From Sipunculus nudus (taxonomy: Eukaryota > Annelida > Sipuncula > Golfingiida > Sipunculidae), in NCBI GenBank assembly GCA_026874595.1, contig CM049309.1, positions 67,066,926 to 67,130,925 of the forward strand: DNA of 64,000 nucleotides, given 5' to 3'. Positions 10,642 through 25,700 of this stretch are shown piece after piece. A model generated the notes under the pieces. The model did not search any database. It was not told where the DNA came from and worked only from the letters and a program-made list of their open reading frames with translations. Numbering within the stretch: position 1 is the first letter of the stretch; every line of letters starts with the position of its first letter. The position numbers and the translations under genes were made by a program.

Positions 10642-13600
10642 TAAATCTTATCATAAAATGTACATAGTATCTCACTGTAATAATTCTATATTTGATTCCA
10701 CGCAAATATTTATATTAATAAATAGTATATATGGTCAAAATATTTACTGCTCCATCTTGATGTATGCGGGTAATAATATGCAACTTACAAAAAGTAATAA
10801 TAAGTTGTTTTCTCAATCATCATTTATCATACAAACTACATATTTACCGATTCCCATCCGTTTTGGTCCTTCGTTCGTCTCATTCGGCGACAAGATTTGA
10901 GGTAGGTTCGGATTCTTTTTCGGGCACGTTCGTGAAACTCCGGAAACTGTCGGTCACATGCCTCAAGGATGGCCTGTATCTTGTCTTTAGGTTGTTTTGA
11001 TATAGGCACCATGCGGTCTAAATTTTCATCCACAAACAAACGCACAAACATCTACAAAGAGAAAAGGGTTGAAATATAAGAAACAAGATTTTCTATTAAT
11101 TATTAAATGTTAATTGTATTCATGCATATCCTCAAATAAAATCCGTTAAAACGCTCTTAAATTAGGAACGGTGAGCCAGAATTGTATCAACTCCATGTTG
11201 CGGGCATTTTATAATTTGCCTCCGCTTATATGAGGTGTCTCCGGATATATAATTGTTCAGGATATATCCCAAATCCATGCAGGATTATTCAGGTTCATGA
11301 GGACGCACACAACTTTATAATTGATTAAACTGCTATCCATATTTTATCAGTAATTTGTAAAATCAGTAATTTGATTGTAATATTATTTAGGCTGGCATCA
11401 TTTGTCAGGAATTCACTATTTCACGTAATATTTAAATTATTTAAATATAATAAAGAAAAACGTATTATATATATTATAAACAAATTTAACTATCATGCAT
11501 TGAATAAACATGAAATTTGATAAAACAATAAACATTTGATATCATGTTTCGTCTTGTTTCCCCTATATAATTTAAAAAAATTAACAATTTCAGCGGAAAA
11601 AGGAGCCCAATAAACATTCATTGTATATTTCTTGTTACACCAACTCACATTGAAGGCTTTAAGTCTCTCTGGATCAAAGTCTTGTCCCATTGGTATTCTC
11701 TCATCATCTTCATCATCATTATCATTATCATCCTCATCGTCCTTTTCCTTTTCACCACCTTCACTAGTCTTTGTTGTGCAACTCTGTAATATCGCGGTAA
11801 ATCCTATATGTCTCCAGGCAGGCCATATTACTAGCCAGGTAAGCCATATTACTATCTAGGTAAGCCATATTACTATCCATGTAACCAATATTACTATCCA
11901 GGAAAGCAATATTACTATCCAGGTAAACCATATCACTATCCAGGTAAGCAATATTACTATCCAGGTATGCCCTATTACTACCCAGGTAAGCCATATTACT
12001 CTCCAGATAATCTATATTACTAACCAGGTAAGCAATATTACTATCCAGGTAAACCATATCACTATCCAGGTAAGCAATATTACTATCCAGGTATGCCCTA
12101 TTACTATCCAGGTATGCCATATTACCATCCAGGTATGCCCTCTTACTGAGCAAGTAAGCCAATACACTGTCCGGATAAGCTCTGTTAGTATCCTTGCAAC
12201 ATCCTGTGTCATATTCTGAAAGCCCACATTATACTTGCAAAATGTGAATGTAAAAGTACCCTTGCTGACTGCTGTTGTACATTTCAATTGTTATCAATAT
12301 GCACCCTGCTTCCATAACAGATCTGTATATATCGTGTTCATCATTACAAATGTATAATGTGCAACAGTTTGTGTTGCAGAGAAAATTAGTTCCCTGTCAA
12401 TGCACGGCATGCAATCAGCCTATACTCGTCTAGGTTCAAGGTACGGTTATAACTTACATAACATATTCTTAGGTGAGATTAACAAACCATGTTTCCATAA
12501 TTTTATATTCACTTCTATCAAGTAATTTATTGTCATAATAACTATTAAACATAAATAGAACCGTAAATATCAGTCATTACACTGTCTTAGTGAATATTAA
12601 GATCACTCACATCTACGCTCATCTCGTCACTAGCCCGTCTTTTTCTCTCCGGGTGTCCTCGATTTTCCTCCCGTTTTTCACATACTGCAAGTTCCGCGGG
12701 CGCAGACTCGGGCACGTTCTGAACTTCCGGTACTTTTACTTCCTCCTCAGCTGGTGCTACATCACTGACAACTCCGCCATTTCCGTTTACTACAGGCATA
12801 TCTTCTGCAAAAGAAAAAGAAACAACAGGTTCAATATTGTTATATGAGCCTCACTAGGCCTATATCACGCAGTAAAGAATACTTTCAACCACCAGTTGAA
12901 CTGAGAACTTGGCTTCTGTTATACAATTTAACATTCTAATAACGTTGCAACGACCTTTGTGTTGCATCACGCGCTGACTATGGGTGTATTCCCTATACGC
13001 ATGCTGGCGGAAACCTTCCCGTTACACGTCGCCCATCTATTAAAGCCCACGTGTTCGTGTATTATTTACATGACTACAAGGAGATTCTGAAGTGGTCGTC
13101 ACTGGAGATTATGAAACCACGGACGAAATCAGCTCCTAGTTTTACGAGGTTTCGATCACAGCATGACACACAAAAGATAACGAACTAAACCCTACCGGAG
13201 CAACCCAGCCTGGGGCCATACTTAAAACAAAATGACGACCACCTGAAGGAACGCTTGTCATGAAGCCTGTCAAATGCTGCACGTGAAGCCATGGCGACTG
13301 ATGAAGTTGCGTTTATGGGCAGAACAAGAGTAAGCAAGCATCCTAAATATCAATAAAGCACCCCTCTCCGCCACAGAGCGCATCAGTTAAGCCGCAGGGT
13401 ATGAGAATGGTAATTAGGACAGGGTGTGCGCGTAGAACGACCCTGAAGCCTTTGCGCAGGTTTTCCTTGTCTCCGATGATGAAAAGACAGCACGGGTCCT
13501 TTGCCTTTCAATGTGTCACCTGTCAGAACGATCAAAAAAACTCATAATGGATTTCTGTCTTCGAACACTATTGTCAATAACACGTTTACATGTGCTCACT

Positions 13601-16509
13601 CATAATCTAACCACTGGAAAAAAGATACATTCAGTGACCGAAACCAATGTTACTTAAAATTCCGACCGCAAGGATAAACGGTTTCCAAAAAATATATTAT
13701 CAGTTGCTATATCTAATATGTTAAAACAGGCGTGTACTCGAATCATTCTTGTTAGGGTATTAGTTGTCCTTTACCATGACTGAGACGGGCTTCAACTCAG
13801 TCATGTACGGTACATAAGGAAAATCATCTGCAGCAAGACCATCAGCCAGGGTTGCACATGCATAAAGAAAGAAAGAAAAAAATATTCTGAACCGTTTAGA
13901 CTAAATATTTTATTTTGAAGGAAATATCCAATGGGATATATGACATTATGGTGGCTAAAAAAATCTTCATATAACGCAGTATTATGGTAATTACCTGGAA
14001 TATCAGACATGTCTAGAGTCTTAACTAGTCACATAAATTGCTAACCCCCATATACATGGGTTCTCCGTTCACGTGTACAACGATGGAAGATTCAAGGAAG
14101 TTTCAAAGTGTACACTCAAGTAGTGTGTTTTATGATATTTAAAAAGACCATATTTGAAATTTTGCGTGTATTATGTGCAGACACCAAAAAAATTGTTATA
14201 TCGGTCATTCCATTCCTAGTTTGCGTGAGTGCCTGCAGATAGATCACTGGTTTACTCGTTCACGACTTTTTATGGATGTAACTTGTGTATAAGGAATATT
14301 AACTCCTGATCACGACAAGGGTAATAATATATTAGTATTTGTGTACATGTGCAAAAGATGTCAAGCTTGTCATTAACGTGATCTCTTAAAGGTATATAGG
14401 GTAAAGACACCCACTGTAAACTCGTAATTCTGGCGCATTTATCTAACATATAGCATTCTTTTTACAGATTATGCACGCATTTTTTAGTACACACATTTTG
14501 TAGTACACAGGTCGACCACCAATATTATTTACAGTTCACTGAATTTCATTTACAGTATATACGATAAATAACTGAATAAAGTAATTTATGATCACTAACG
14601 CTTGCACACGGTTTTAAAAGTAAATGAAAAGATACATTAAATATTTCTTACTGTATATGACGTACACTCTTCTGTTGCTATACCAAAATACAAGTCCGAT
14701 AATATTGCTTCAGTGCACGATTTTATTTCAAATTACGATGAAAGCGAACGAAACATAATAACATTTATTTCAAACATAATCTATCCAATTTTAAGTTTTT
14801 AAGAAGATTTCTCAAATTACTTAAAATTTTCAGATTTAAAAGTATATTTATATGACACCTATGGATTTCTTAAGGTCGTACCAACCTGCTGGTTTATCAA
14901 TAAATCAAAGCAGGAAATAAGAAGGCCAATTTTCTCAAACGTTACAATACCTGTCACATGATCTTGGAAAGGCTGTCCGAATACTTGTCTCCAACAAAAT
15001 TAATTATAGATTTTAAGCTCCAAGCTAGCCCTAACTAATCAAGTCACTGGCGTGCAGTCAGTTCAAGGTCTCTTCGAAAGTCTCTAGATTGCAATGGATA
15101 TTTTCAAAGCGCATGTGGTAATGAGATTAAAAATACGAAACCAAGCTGTGAAAGTGACACTAGAAAATTAGCGTGACAGGAGAGCGGTGCCACGAATCTT
15201 AGCCATAACGTGGCTGACGGCTGGCTTGTAACAATCATTCGTTTGACCTGAGGTCGCATCAAGGGGAGCTGATGTTTGGCGGATCAATGGAAAGCGCTGG
15301 ATACCCGTTGACGCTCCCGAAAGGTAGCCCACTGCGTCTCTGAATCGATAGTGCGATCATAAACAGGACTGGGAAAGCAGGCGACAACTTCACCGCCACC
15401 ACGCCAATAAGACTGCGAGCGAGCAGACGCGAGTCTGCAGTTTTCACCATGCGCCCAAATCGAGAAGCCATGCACTGGCAGCGGCCGCTTGTCGCCGCAG
15501 ATAAACCTATTAGGCTCTGATAAGAGATTAGTGGACAGAAGAACAGTAGCGAGCCGAGGGCCATCCGGCATGCTGCTGCTGTTGCCAGACTGGCCCAGCA
15601 CGGCATTCACTCCTTCATCAGCCCCCTCCAAGCCTCAGCCATCTATTGATTTTCATCTACTGCCAGACTTAAGTGTTTACCTGGGCGATCGCAGGTCATC
15701 TTTGCCGGACAGCTTCGATACTCTCCAGTCTTGTTCAGCAAGGCCAGAACCTTCCCGGTACCGCACTGAATTCATGGATGCTGCTCTTTGCTCTTACTTC
15801 TTGCCAAATGTTCCAACCCACTTCTGGTGGGGGATGGGGACTGGGTACAGGTTCACAAAGCTCTGAGTTGACAAAGGGTCTCACCTGATGACCCTACAGC
15901 GTTCACCTTTGTAGCCGCGTCTTTTGTTCCTCTGCCCCCTGGGTCGGTGTACGTGCGTTGCACCTGGCAACACCATCAGTCCGGGGCACTCTGATTGGAC
16001 AGTGACCCGTGCCCCTTAGATAGGACCTTCTCACCTCCTCCCGTAACACGCGCGCCCTTTGTGGGCGGAACTTGTCCCGATGGCCTCACCTCCACCGCGG
16101 TGATGAGCCGACCCGGCTATTATGGTCTGCTTACACATGTTGTCACAAATGTCATCACAGATTGACACGGACATATGGATAAACGACTTCTTGTTAACCG
16201 TCCACTTGTTTGATCTTTTGACATGTAAAGGTACACCTAATCTGCCACTCCCGAGGTTAAGTAAATACATGGACAAAAAAGACCCTGCCGCGTGTTCCTG
16301 ATCAATTAGCCGCTTGGACATTCATCGTGTGCGTTGCCATAGGAACTGTTGGCACTCAATGCAGTTCTTATATCGTAAACTTAAGGGTGTAACAGGTCTT
16401 TCCCGTCAGCAGTTATCTGAACCTTTCTATGTGAAGGGTGTGTCCACGATAATATAAATTAACTTGCACAAATATACTAAATTAAGCCTAAATTAGCACC
16501 CCTTAGCCC

Positions 16510-16567
<58 letters not shown>

Positions 16568-19500
16568 AGAGAGAGAGAGAGAGAGAGAAATGGATGCAAG
16601 TATATACATTTATAATTATAAGACTTTACAAAGAATATTTACAGATGTAATAACTATAATAAGTACAATCGAAATAAAATATTCTTATTTTGTTCAGCTG
16701 ATAAGTATACGTGCATGATTTCTTTACATAAATATGAAAAAGAATGTGTCATACCGTTATTATTTTCTTTGGGAATGGAAGGCGCGACTTCTCCCGTACC
16801 CACAGAGGGGACGCTGCGGTCTCGGCTACTCTCGCTTTCTCCACTGGACATGCTCTCCTAAAATAAAAGAAGTCAAGATAATTAACAACCAAAAATAATT
16901 TTACGAGCAACCTTACACACAAACATCATACCGTGATATTAACTTTGTTCCGCACAATTTCTTTAGCTGAGAGTCCCGAGTGCTTTAAGTTTTCCTCAAC
17001 TGAGAAGCAATGATCCGCTATTGTTTTCCTTTATAGAGAATCCACTAATACGTTAAATGGCCCTTAACGGGGAATTCGCGCCACGTTTTGCTTAAAAATT
17101 TCTTGTATCTGTCCGTTTTTAGTTGTTCATGACGATAACATCCTTTAAATGCCGTCAGTCAACAAGCGACGGCATTAAAACACCAGATTACCTGAAACAG
17201 GTGTGGAGGCAAGGGGGAGAGCCGATATGCCTGAAGGGAGAAGCGATGGAGACACAGGGAGACCCGTAGCAGGCAAACCAAGCATCGTTCGCAGACAACT
17301 TGGGAGAAGCGTGGTGCCGCAGTACGGGCGAGGCGACAGGGCTGGTGAATCTACATTGAAGGGCGGGCCCCGGTCGGTCGGCTTCTTTATGACATGGTGG
17401 TTGAATGCTGCGCTCAGGTAGCGCCAGGCTCAGCCGGGCCCTGTTGGTGTGTGTATAGGTACACCCGCGTGATGACAAAACCAATCAATAGAAGCTTTTC
17501 TTGGCTTTGCGGATGGCGGCCAAACCGTGGCCCCGTTCCTCGCTTACAGGCACCGCGGCTCTCCCTCCGTTAAAGACGTCGTCCACGTCACCTTGAGGAA
17601 AAGCTCAGATGCCACGGTGCTTAATATTCCCAGCATTATATCCAGCTTCAGACCAGCAAGAGGTAGCCGTCACCCCACACAGTCCATGCAGCGTGCCACG
17701 CGCCCCCACAGCCTGTCACAGACGCCGGATCAGTTCCGGTTTTTCTTCCCGTTAACCTTAGCTTCCATGCACCCATTCGTCATTGCTAGATACAGGAAAG
17801 CGAAACTACGCCCGCCACCTGTATTTACGGGAACTGATCGTCAGCGGAACACCATAATTCCTGACCTGGCATTTTGGTTCAGACAATTTAAGCTTCGTTA
17901 TGAGGTTTACTTTTTGTATGGGTTAATGTTAAACATGATAACGATACTAGCTATCAGCATAATGTTCTCCTGTACCTCAATAACAAGGATGTGCCGGCTT
18001 ATGGTCAGGCAGCATACGGATTCGCTGACTTCATTTTCACTCAATGCAGGGTAGGCACACGATTTATCGTTTTTTCTTGGTTATCCAGCCATAGTAAGGT
18101 CTCGCGTCGGGCGGGGTGGGGGTGGGGGTGGGGGGGGGGGGGGGCTGGTAGTTGTAGCAACAGGTGTTTTTTTTTTAATTTTCCTCCATCCACAGAAAAA
18201 AAAAGTATGCAACCCCCAGATTTTGATCACTCAGGATTAACCATGTAATGATATAAAAACTAATACTGATATATGGGCTCGTGTTTAGAGCAACAGGTGT
18301 TTCTTTTTATTTCCTCTCTCTCCACAGAAAAAAATCAAATGAATTTTCCCAATTTGAATCAAACAGGATGAACCATGTTTTCATATGAAACCACCACGTG
18401 CATGCAAACGCTACAGAACTGGTATGGCAATATATTCACTTTTATCTTTCATTGCATCTAATGTTATCCAATATAAAGAGAGCTTTTGAAATAGACAGTA
18501 GAACAGGTAACGGCCGGACTCAATGTTTTTTTTTATACAGGTTCACATTTGTTTTTCTCGACACAACAGTGGTGTTTACATTTCTAATTTTAAAAATCCA
18601 AATATTGTACTTGTTGCATATAAAATAAACATGTTACGTGAGGTTTGCAAAATATATATATACAGTGACCCCCTAAAATTGTCTCGAGACAAACATCACT
18701 GTTGTCTGCAACTGAAGTAAATATCGAATAGTCTAGTGATGTTTTGCTTCAACTTCCATTTTTTATGTTTCCCATGAGGCGAATCAAAGGCGCCGACATA
18801 TCTATTTCCCTCATTGTGGTTCAGCATATCATTACTGATCAGAGTCTGCCTGATAACAGCTGTGCTCATTGTAAGCTGGCTGTAACTGCGGGATTAATCC
18901 TCATTTCCTCTGTGTTTATCACACTGATACATTGTCATTTTTTCTTTAAACATCATGCTTTGACCTTTCCCTTAGTTTTTATACAAATGACATTTTTTTC
19001 TTCACGTATGCCATCGCAGATGATATCATTGTGTGCTATCAGACAATTAGCCGTATCCATTTTGGGCATTACTTTTGTGATGAACATATCCACACTGAAC
19101 TGTGTCGACGTTCTTTAATATTATTGCTTCCGCCAAGAGGGTATGCGTATCCCGTTGTTGTAAGTGTTTGTGTGCGAGTGTGTTTGTGTGTGTGTGTGTT
19201 TGTTTGTTAACAACATAACTCACGCAATCATGTACCTGAAATATTCAGGGCTTTTCGTGAATAGGCAGAGGAAGAATCGATTAGATTTTAATGTGGATCC
19301 GTCTCATGATCCGATAGTAGGAAGGACTTCCAGGAAAATATTCACAAATGTATAGAGTCACTCATATTATATGTGCGAATGAACCTGGGAATATGTGTCG
19401 AATAAGTGAATGTAAAAATGAGTTTGGGGGAACTTCAGCATCAAAGAACCTTGGAATATGCCAAGATAGAATCGATTAGATTTTGGTGTGGACGTCCCAT

Positions 19501-22500
19501 GATCCGATAGTAGGAAGGACTTCCAGGAATATTCACAAAAGCAGATAGTCACTCATATGAGAATGAACCTGGGAGTATGTGCAACCACTTATTGACAGAC
19601 CCGCTTAGAATTAGATGCAACCTTGTGATTATAGGCTCTAAAAATTGCGTTGGATACCAGTCTATATATTTCTTGTTTACAGTCAATCACAAATTGACAA
19701 CAATTCTTTGCGGGGCTACCGGCCTTGTGTTTTCTCATATAAACAAGTGACTGGCAAGCATTCTTTACTGGTTTAGCGCTCAGAAAAAGGTAGGGGAATT
19801 TTTATAATTTATTGAAAAAAGTTTAAGCCAATATGTGCACCAACAGGGATTCGAGCGCCTGTGTTATAATGAAGTTGTATGTATGTATAAAATCCCATAA
19901 CTGAATGACGTCTCTATGTAGGATCCCATGGTTATTATGAAGTTGTCTGCATGTAAAAATATATCATATCTAAGGAAGAGATCTCTGCATGGTCTATTTA
20001 TATTTACCAGTGTTTGTTCTTATTCGTTGGCACAGATTTCTTTTAAACAAAATAAAAATGCAATAGAAGAAAGAACAGTAGTTGGCAAACCGGTAAACAA
20101 CCACTGTATATGATGGGTATACCAATGTCTTGAGACCACCTCTACTCATAACTCTATACTAATATAACTCTTACTTAAGCGTAATTAAATAATTCTTAAT
20201 AATAATTAATTTAATTATCACTAATACTCTAGTTTGCTCCATCATACTGTATATGAATATGATTACTGATTTAAAATTAAATGTGTGTATGTCACTCTAA
20301 TGTGCCCATCAGTTTACCCGTATACAAGATGTATTGATCTTCAAACATGTGCGACAAGCCAGGCTTTCTATGGCATCTAACCACTCCTTTAACAGACCAT
20401 GCATGCTATGAATGCACAATCTGAATTCTGATGGGCAAACAGATCTCAAAATTCTGTTTCCTGAATGGGCAAACTAATGACTGAGTTCCCATATCGTTGC
20501 CTAGCTGTATCGTTACAATTCAGTCTATCTACTCAAACAAGGGTTTAAGTTTATAAACACATGCAAAAGGTTGTTGAATGACTAAAGTAGCATTGATACC
20601 CATAATGATATACTGGATGTAACAAGGAATGCTCCATACACCAGGGTTTAGTGTTTGAAACCGGCCCATACATTACCTGGTTTCTTTTTTATTTCTGCGG
20701 AGAAGGTTATGTTTCCACCCGTGTCCATTGGTTTGTTTGTTTGTATATGATAACCGATTTGATTCCCATGCATAAAACGGTTTTTTTTTAAGGGTTGGGA
20801 CTTGAACTAGGGAAGACTCCATGAGCGATCAATATTTGGTACTTTTCTTATTAAAAGTTCAGGTTCAAATTCATTAAGGATGTTTTACTTTTTCGGGGAT
20901 ATGCGCTCTAAGGAGAGCCATTATGAGCGCCGTTCTAATGATTTGTTTTTGTTTGTGTTCAATTATATTTAGTTGTCTATGCACATAATATTATACTTTA
21001 CTTTTGAATCAAAGTGGAGAAATGAAAATAAATTGAGAGGAAAATGTACCATAAAGAACCCAACACCATGGGTTCTATACAAAGACACTTTCAATATTCC
21101 CCACTCGGTCCACTGTAACCTCGAGGGGTTCCTTACAGGTTCCAAAAAGGACCCTGTAACCAAGGTTCTTATATAAATTACTTAAAAGGCTCCCCATGCA
21201 CTCTATCAGCTGCGAAGAATCATTTTGGGTTCTATCTGCAAAGTTTTTTTTTCTCTTTAGATTTTTTTTACCAGTACAAGGATAGGGTTAAGACCCCTTC
21301 ATACTTCACACTCCGTAACCCCTAGCCCTGAGAACCAACCTCCTACAAACACGTACTCTCATATATACAGAATTTTGCCTTTTGCTTTGCCGTTAAGCAA
21401 CATGTGATTCTTTCCCTGTAAGACAGTTAATAGCAGCGCAGCATCATAGCATCATATGACGACGATGAGCTCTAAACGTGTGTCCCCTAATATCGTGGTT
21501 ATCGTACAATGATCTCTCAGTATGCTGTTATAAATAACAATAACCATGCCCCAGTATCCTGCATAACCTGAGCCCACTGACGTGTTTTTATACACGGAGC
21601 TCTGTTACATGTTATGTTTCTATGTATGCCATTCGTCTGTAATAATAAGTTATAATAATAATAATGTAAGTCTTTCAAAATAATATCAAATGTATCAGAA
21701 GCAGATTCACATGCAGGGGGGTCTTTGGTGTCCAGACCAGCCCCCTTTTTTTGCAAACTTTTTTAAAAGGAGTTCAGACCAATTTTTGCGGCCTGGAATC
21801 CTCTTTTTTCCAGAACTCGGGAAATGACCTTTAATTTCAGCTTTGTCATAACTTCTCCTGGGTCCGACCCCTCCTTTTCCTAAATCCTGGATCCGCCCCT
21901 GTATATGTTATTGCTTTGTATTCCGGCCCAACCCGCAACCCTTTCAATAAAATCTTATAATTTATATGAAACACCCAAGATAGTTACAAGCCCAAAAGCC
22001 AGAATTAAATTTTCAAATTCTGAACTGAGAGACTGTTACCAACTTTTACCCTAACAACATGCCAAGCTGATTATGAACAACAGAAAAGCAAAAGGTAAAA
22101 TGGCGTGAGGGCTAAATAGAAGTATTATTTGTACAGTGTTTGAATAATATGCTGCATATAATCATTTGAGAAAAATTGAAAAAATTTTACGAGGGCGATA
22201 AATAAAAGATAAAACTCGTGCATGTCACTGAAATAAAAGGGACGGACGCCGGACGGAAAGTCAGCACCGCCAAGGACAGGATAAGTATACTCATGTATAA
22301 TGCCCTAATGAAGAATAAGTACATATAGTGCCCGAGGGCAAGCCTGGTAGCTAACACGGAGGGTGTCTGTTGATCTGATGCTAGAACAATACATGCCGTT
22401 ATAACAATGATGCACCATTGAAACATATCGTCATGTTTAATGGAGTGCTTGAAAAAGCGTTGTCACGAAGTTAATAAAACAGTATAGCCGCCCATTAGGG

Positions 22501-22642
22501 CATATTATACACTGATAGTCAGTGGCAAGTTGAGATTAATTGTCTGAATTATATTTAACTGGGAAGTGCTGCTAACCATCCATTTTTGGCAATCATTTAA
22601 ATACAGGGCTGACAGCAAAGAGAATTATATAGGATTATACAG

Positions 22643-22706
<64 letters not shown>

Positions 22707-25700
22707 CATGCGTGTGTCATGTCATGATACAGAGAATACCTATATCAATCTTTAATTTTAACATCGTTTAAAGGATAAAAGTACTTTATTATTAAAATAT
22801 ATTTCACATTCATCTTATAAATGTGAAAAACCAGCGTATACTTAAAAAAAGAAAATATACATAGGCCTACATTATAATAAATTAAATAGGGCGTATTATT
22901 AATTTTGAAAGGAAGAGTCTCAATGATTGGAGGATGGACATCATGCGAGGTGCCTGTGTGATTTTTAATGTTTAACACATATATAAAAATCCCTGGATGC
23001 TAATCAAAACCTTCGAAATTTGGTCCCCGTTTCCTTTTCAATCAGGCTTTGAAAACACCTTCCTTCAGCATTCAGAAAAAAAGTTCCCTCGAAAACACAT
23101 TGACAGCTGTGAGAGGAACGGTTATTAATTAAGAACATTTCTTTTATAATATCGAGCAATATTCCGGGAGCTCTCTTCCTAACAACTCTTCTTCCTTTTT
23201 TTTCTTTAATAAGTACCCCACAGTGGCATTATTATGTAACACTTGCATGTTTATATATGAAACATGAAACATCCTTTAGGAAGGAAACCCCATGCCCAAT
23301 GCGTCTTTGTAACAATATTTTCTGTGAAGGCGAATTAAACGTATTACCACGTGGCTTTGTTTGTGCATGATTAAGGCCCCGCAGAGTTAATAGAGGCAAG
23401 ATGTGATTGGCTGCTTAAAGTGGGACGTCATGTGCTTGATTAAGAACTTAAGAAAACTTTTAATCGACCTCCTTGTTAATCTGTCCTGAAAATCTGCAAC
23501 CGATAGGCCAAGAGAAACAATGTGGTATTTCAGATCGAGATGTTTTGGCCCTACCTTGTTTGGCTATTAACTATTCAAACTGCGGCTTAAAGTCAAGCAT
23601 GAAAACGAACCTTCAACCTTCATGTTAGCTTCAGGCCAGTAACGCAAAAAAATAAAATTTAAACTGTGTTTTTAACTGGTTTTCAGCTCCTAAGAAAGAG
23701 CGGTTACTATGTAAAGTTTGGTCAGATCTAACCAAACAATATATTCAGCATTCAGCGTGAGGACGTGCGATGCAGTTGTGTTGACTCCGTTGGGACATGA
23801 ATCGTACTTTGTTAAGTATGTTCAGTATGTTTGAAAAATTTTGGCACATACTCTAAAGAAAATCAGATAATTGGTATCTCCATTAGCTCTTATTTACGAC
23901 CTGGCAGGGCTTAAGAGGGTCTATTATTAAGCGATGTCATGGGGACCTATGAGGGAACCCCAATATATTTTTTCAAGTAATTTGCATAGACCCCCCCCCC
24001 CTTATTTTTGCATAAGTTCAATCAGGGGGAAACTCGCCCACACAGACTGTTGGACTCTATTCCTATATGAATTGGGGCTGAATGTTCGGGCAACCTTCAA
24101 GGTAGATAAGTGCAAATATAGAAAAAAAATATATAAAACCACCTAAGCTCGATCGATACACAATGTGCATTTGGTTGAACAAGTTCTCATACACTTGCAT
24201 TATATGGATGATGATAATAGGAGTAACATTACATCTGTTTGGCCTCATTGTGTCACCTCGCGAGACTTTTTGCGGCCATGCACGTGATTCCAGTTTCAGG
24301 TTCCTATTGATTAAATTTACTTTCGTGAGATCTGTAGCTCCATGCATGGTTATACTAATTAAAGCATACCAAAGCGGGACCGGGGGGGGGGGGGGTGTCG
24401 AGGAGGCTTGCATGTTAATCAGCAACAGTTTAAAAAAATACCCATAAATTACAGAATGCATTGAGCTAAATACCGTAACGCAATTGCAAAGTTAAATACG
24501 ATAAAGTGGTAGTTCATGGCCTGTATAGGTGGCGCTGTCTATATATTGCCTGAAGATGAAGGACACTGATGAATGTCCACAGGAAACACGATTTTAGGTC
24601 TTGATCCCTCTCATAAAATGCCGGGGTACAGGCCTGCATAAAAATGTCATGAAACTGGTGAATATTCATGAGATTCGACCGCCATGGCACCTCTACACGT
24701 TGGAAGAGAAATGAACAAGCTCTGCAGGTGTCGATGCAGGCTTGGACCTTGACCTTCACTTGTGAAACTGGCTTTGATGTTGAACATGCGCGTAATTCTA
24801 AATCGTTAGGCCTGAGATTGTTAAAGTATGCATGCAGATTAGTGTAGGTCTAATACAAAATTGTTGGTGCTAAAAAGCTCCTTATGTCACCTCTGAATTG
24901 TATTACAGACAGTAATTTGCTGCGGATATCTTTAGTTGTCTTACTCTAGCTTTATATATTTAGCCGGGATTACCTATAGATTCACGCCGAAATCGATGTT
25001 CTCATATAAATTTCAAACATTATGTTTAAGGAAGATCTCCACAAAAACGTCTGTATAAGATCAAAGTGTATCGGTCTCATGTTGATTTGGGTTTAAGTTC
25101 AACGACATAAAGTTGAACATGCAGGATTTAAAATTTATTCTAAGAAGTACGGTGCAATATAAACCGTCCCTTTGAAAATAGCTCCAATATCACCTATAAT
25201 ATAAGTTCATGATTATACCAATCACTACAAAAATAAAATAAAAAACTGAAATTCAGAATCTAGGATTTTAAATAAGACACCATATCTATTCAACAGGCGA
25301 TATCCAGCTTCAGATTTAACCTTTAAATTCGATATCTGAAACTTCACGTGATCATTGAAATTAAATTATAAAAAAAGCATATAACTCAAGTCGCCTGAAA
25401 TAAAAGGTAACTCAGAAATGCTAAATGTAAAAGAATATCACAGTCAACATTCCTAGCATTATAAATTATAAAATATGACTCTTACAGTTTGTATTACACA
25501 TTCGAGGAATCTTTGCTATAGGAGGGAGGGGATATTTTTACTGCTGGCGGTCAGAGAACGGTTATGGGATATAAAAAATTTGTCAAAGTTATGTTACTAA
25601 TAGCGAGTTTTCTCTTTTAAATATCCCTATCAAATATTAAATATTATCACCGGCCATGGTGACGTTCAGAATTAACGTAATGACCAAATTACGGATTTCC

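Larger units (their letters stand above)
12805..16754 (-). other. NOL4 intron e3-e4
   Basis: 3950 bases, phase 1. AT-rich except for a GC-richer block around 15.2-16.3 kb and a TA/GA compound microsatellite at 16513-16588. Several overlapping open frames in the GC-rich block show no recognisable protein and no convincing splice borders. Confidence 0.8.

Noticed and set aside
15259-15866. Overlapping 115-125-codon open frames on both strands
   Set aside because: Mutually antisense, no homology recognised. I also considered a tRNA around 15400-15480 because of stem-like words, but no cloverleaf could be drawn.
17527-18054. 175-codon open frame on the plus strand
   Set aside because: No recognisable domain, no splice or promoter context, and it lies in a GC-rich block where stops are rarer by composition.
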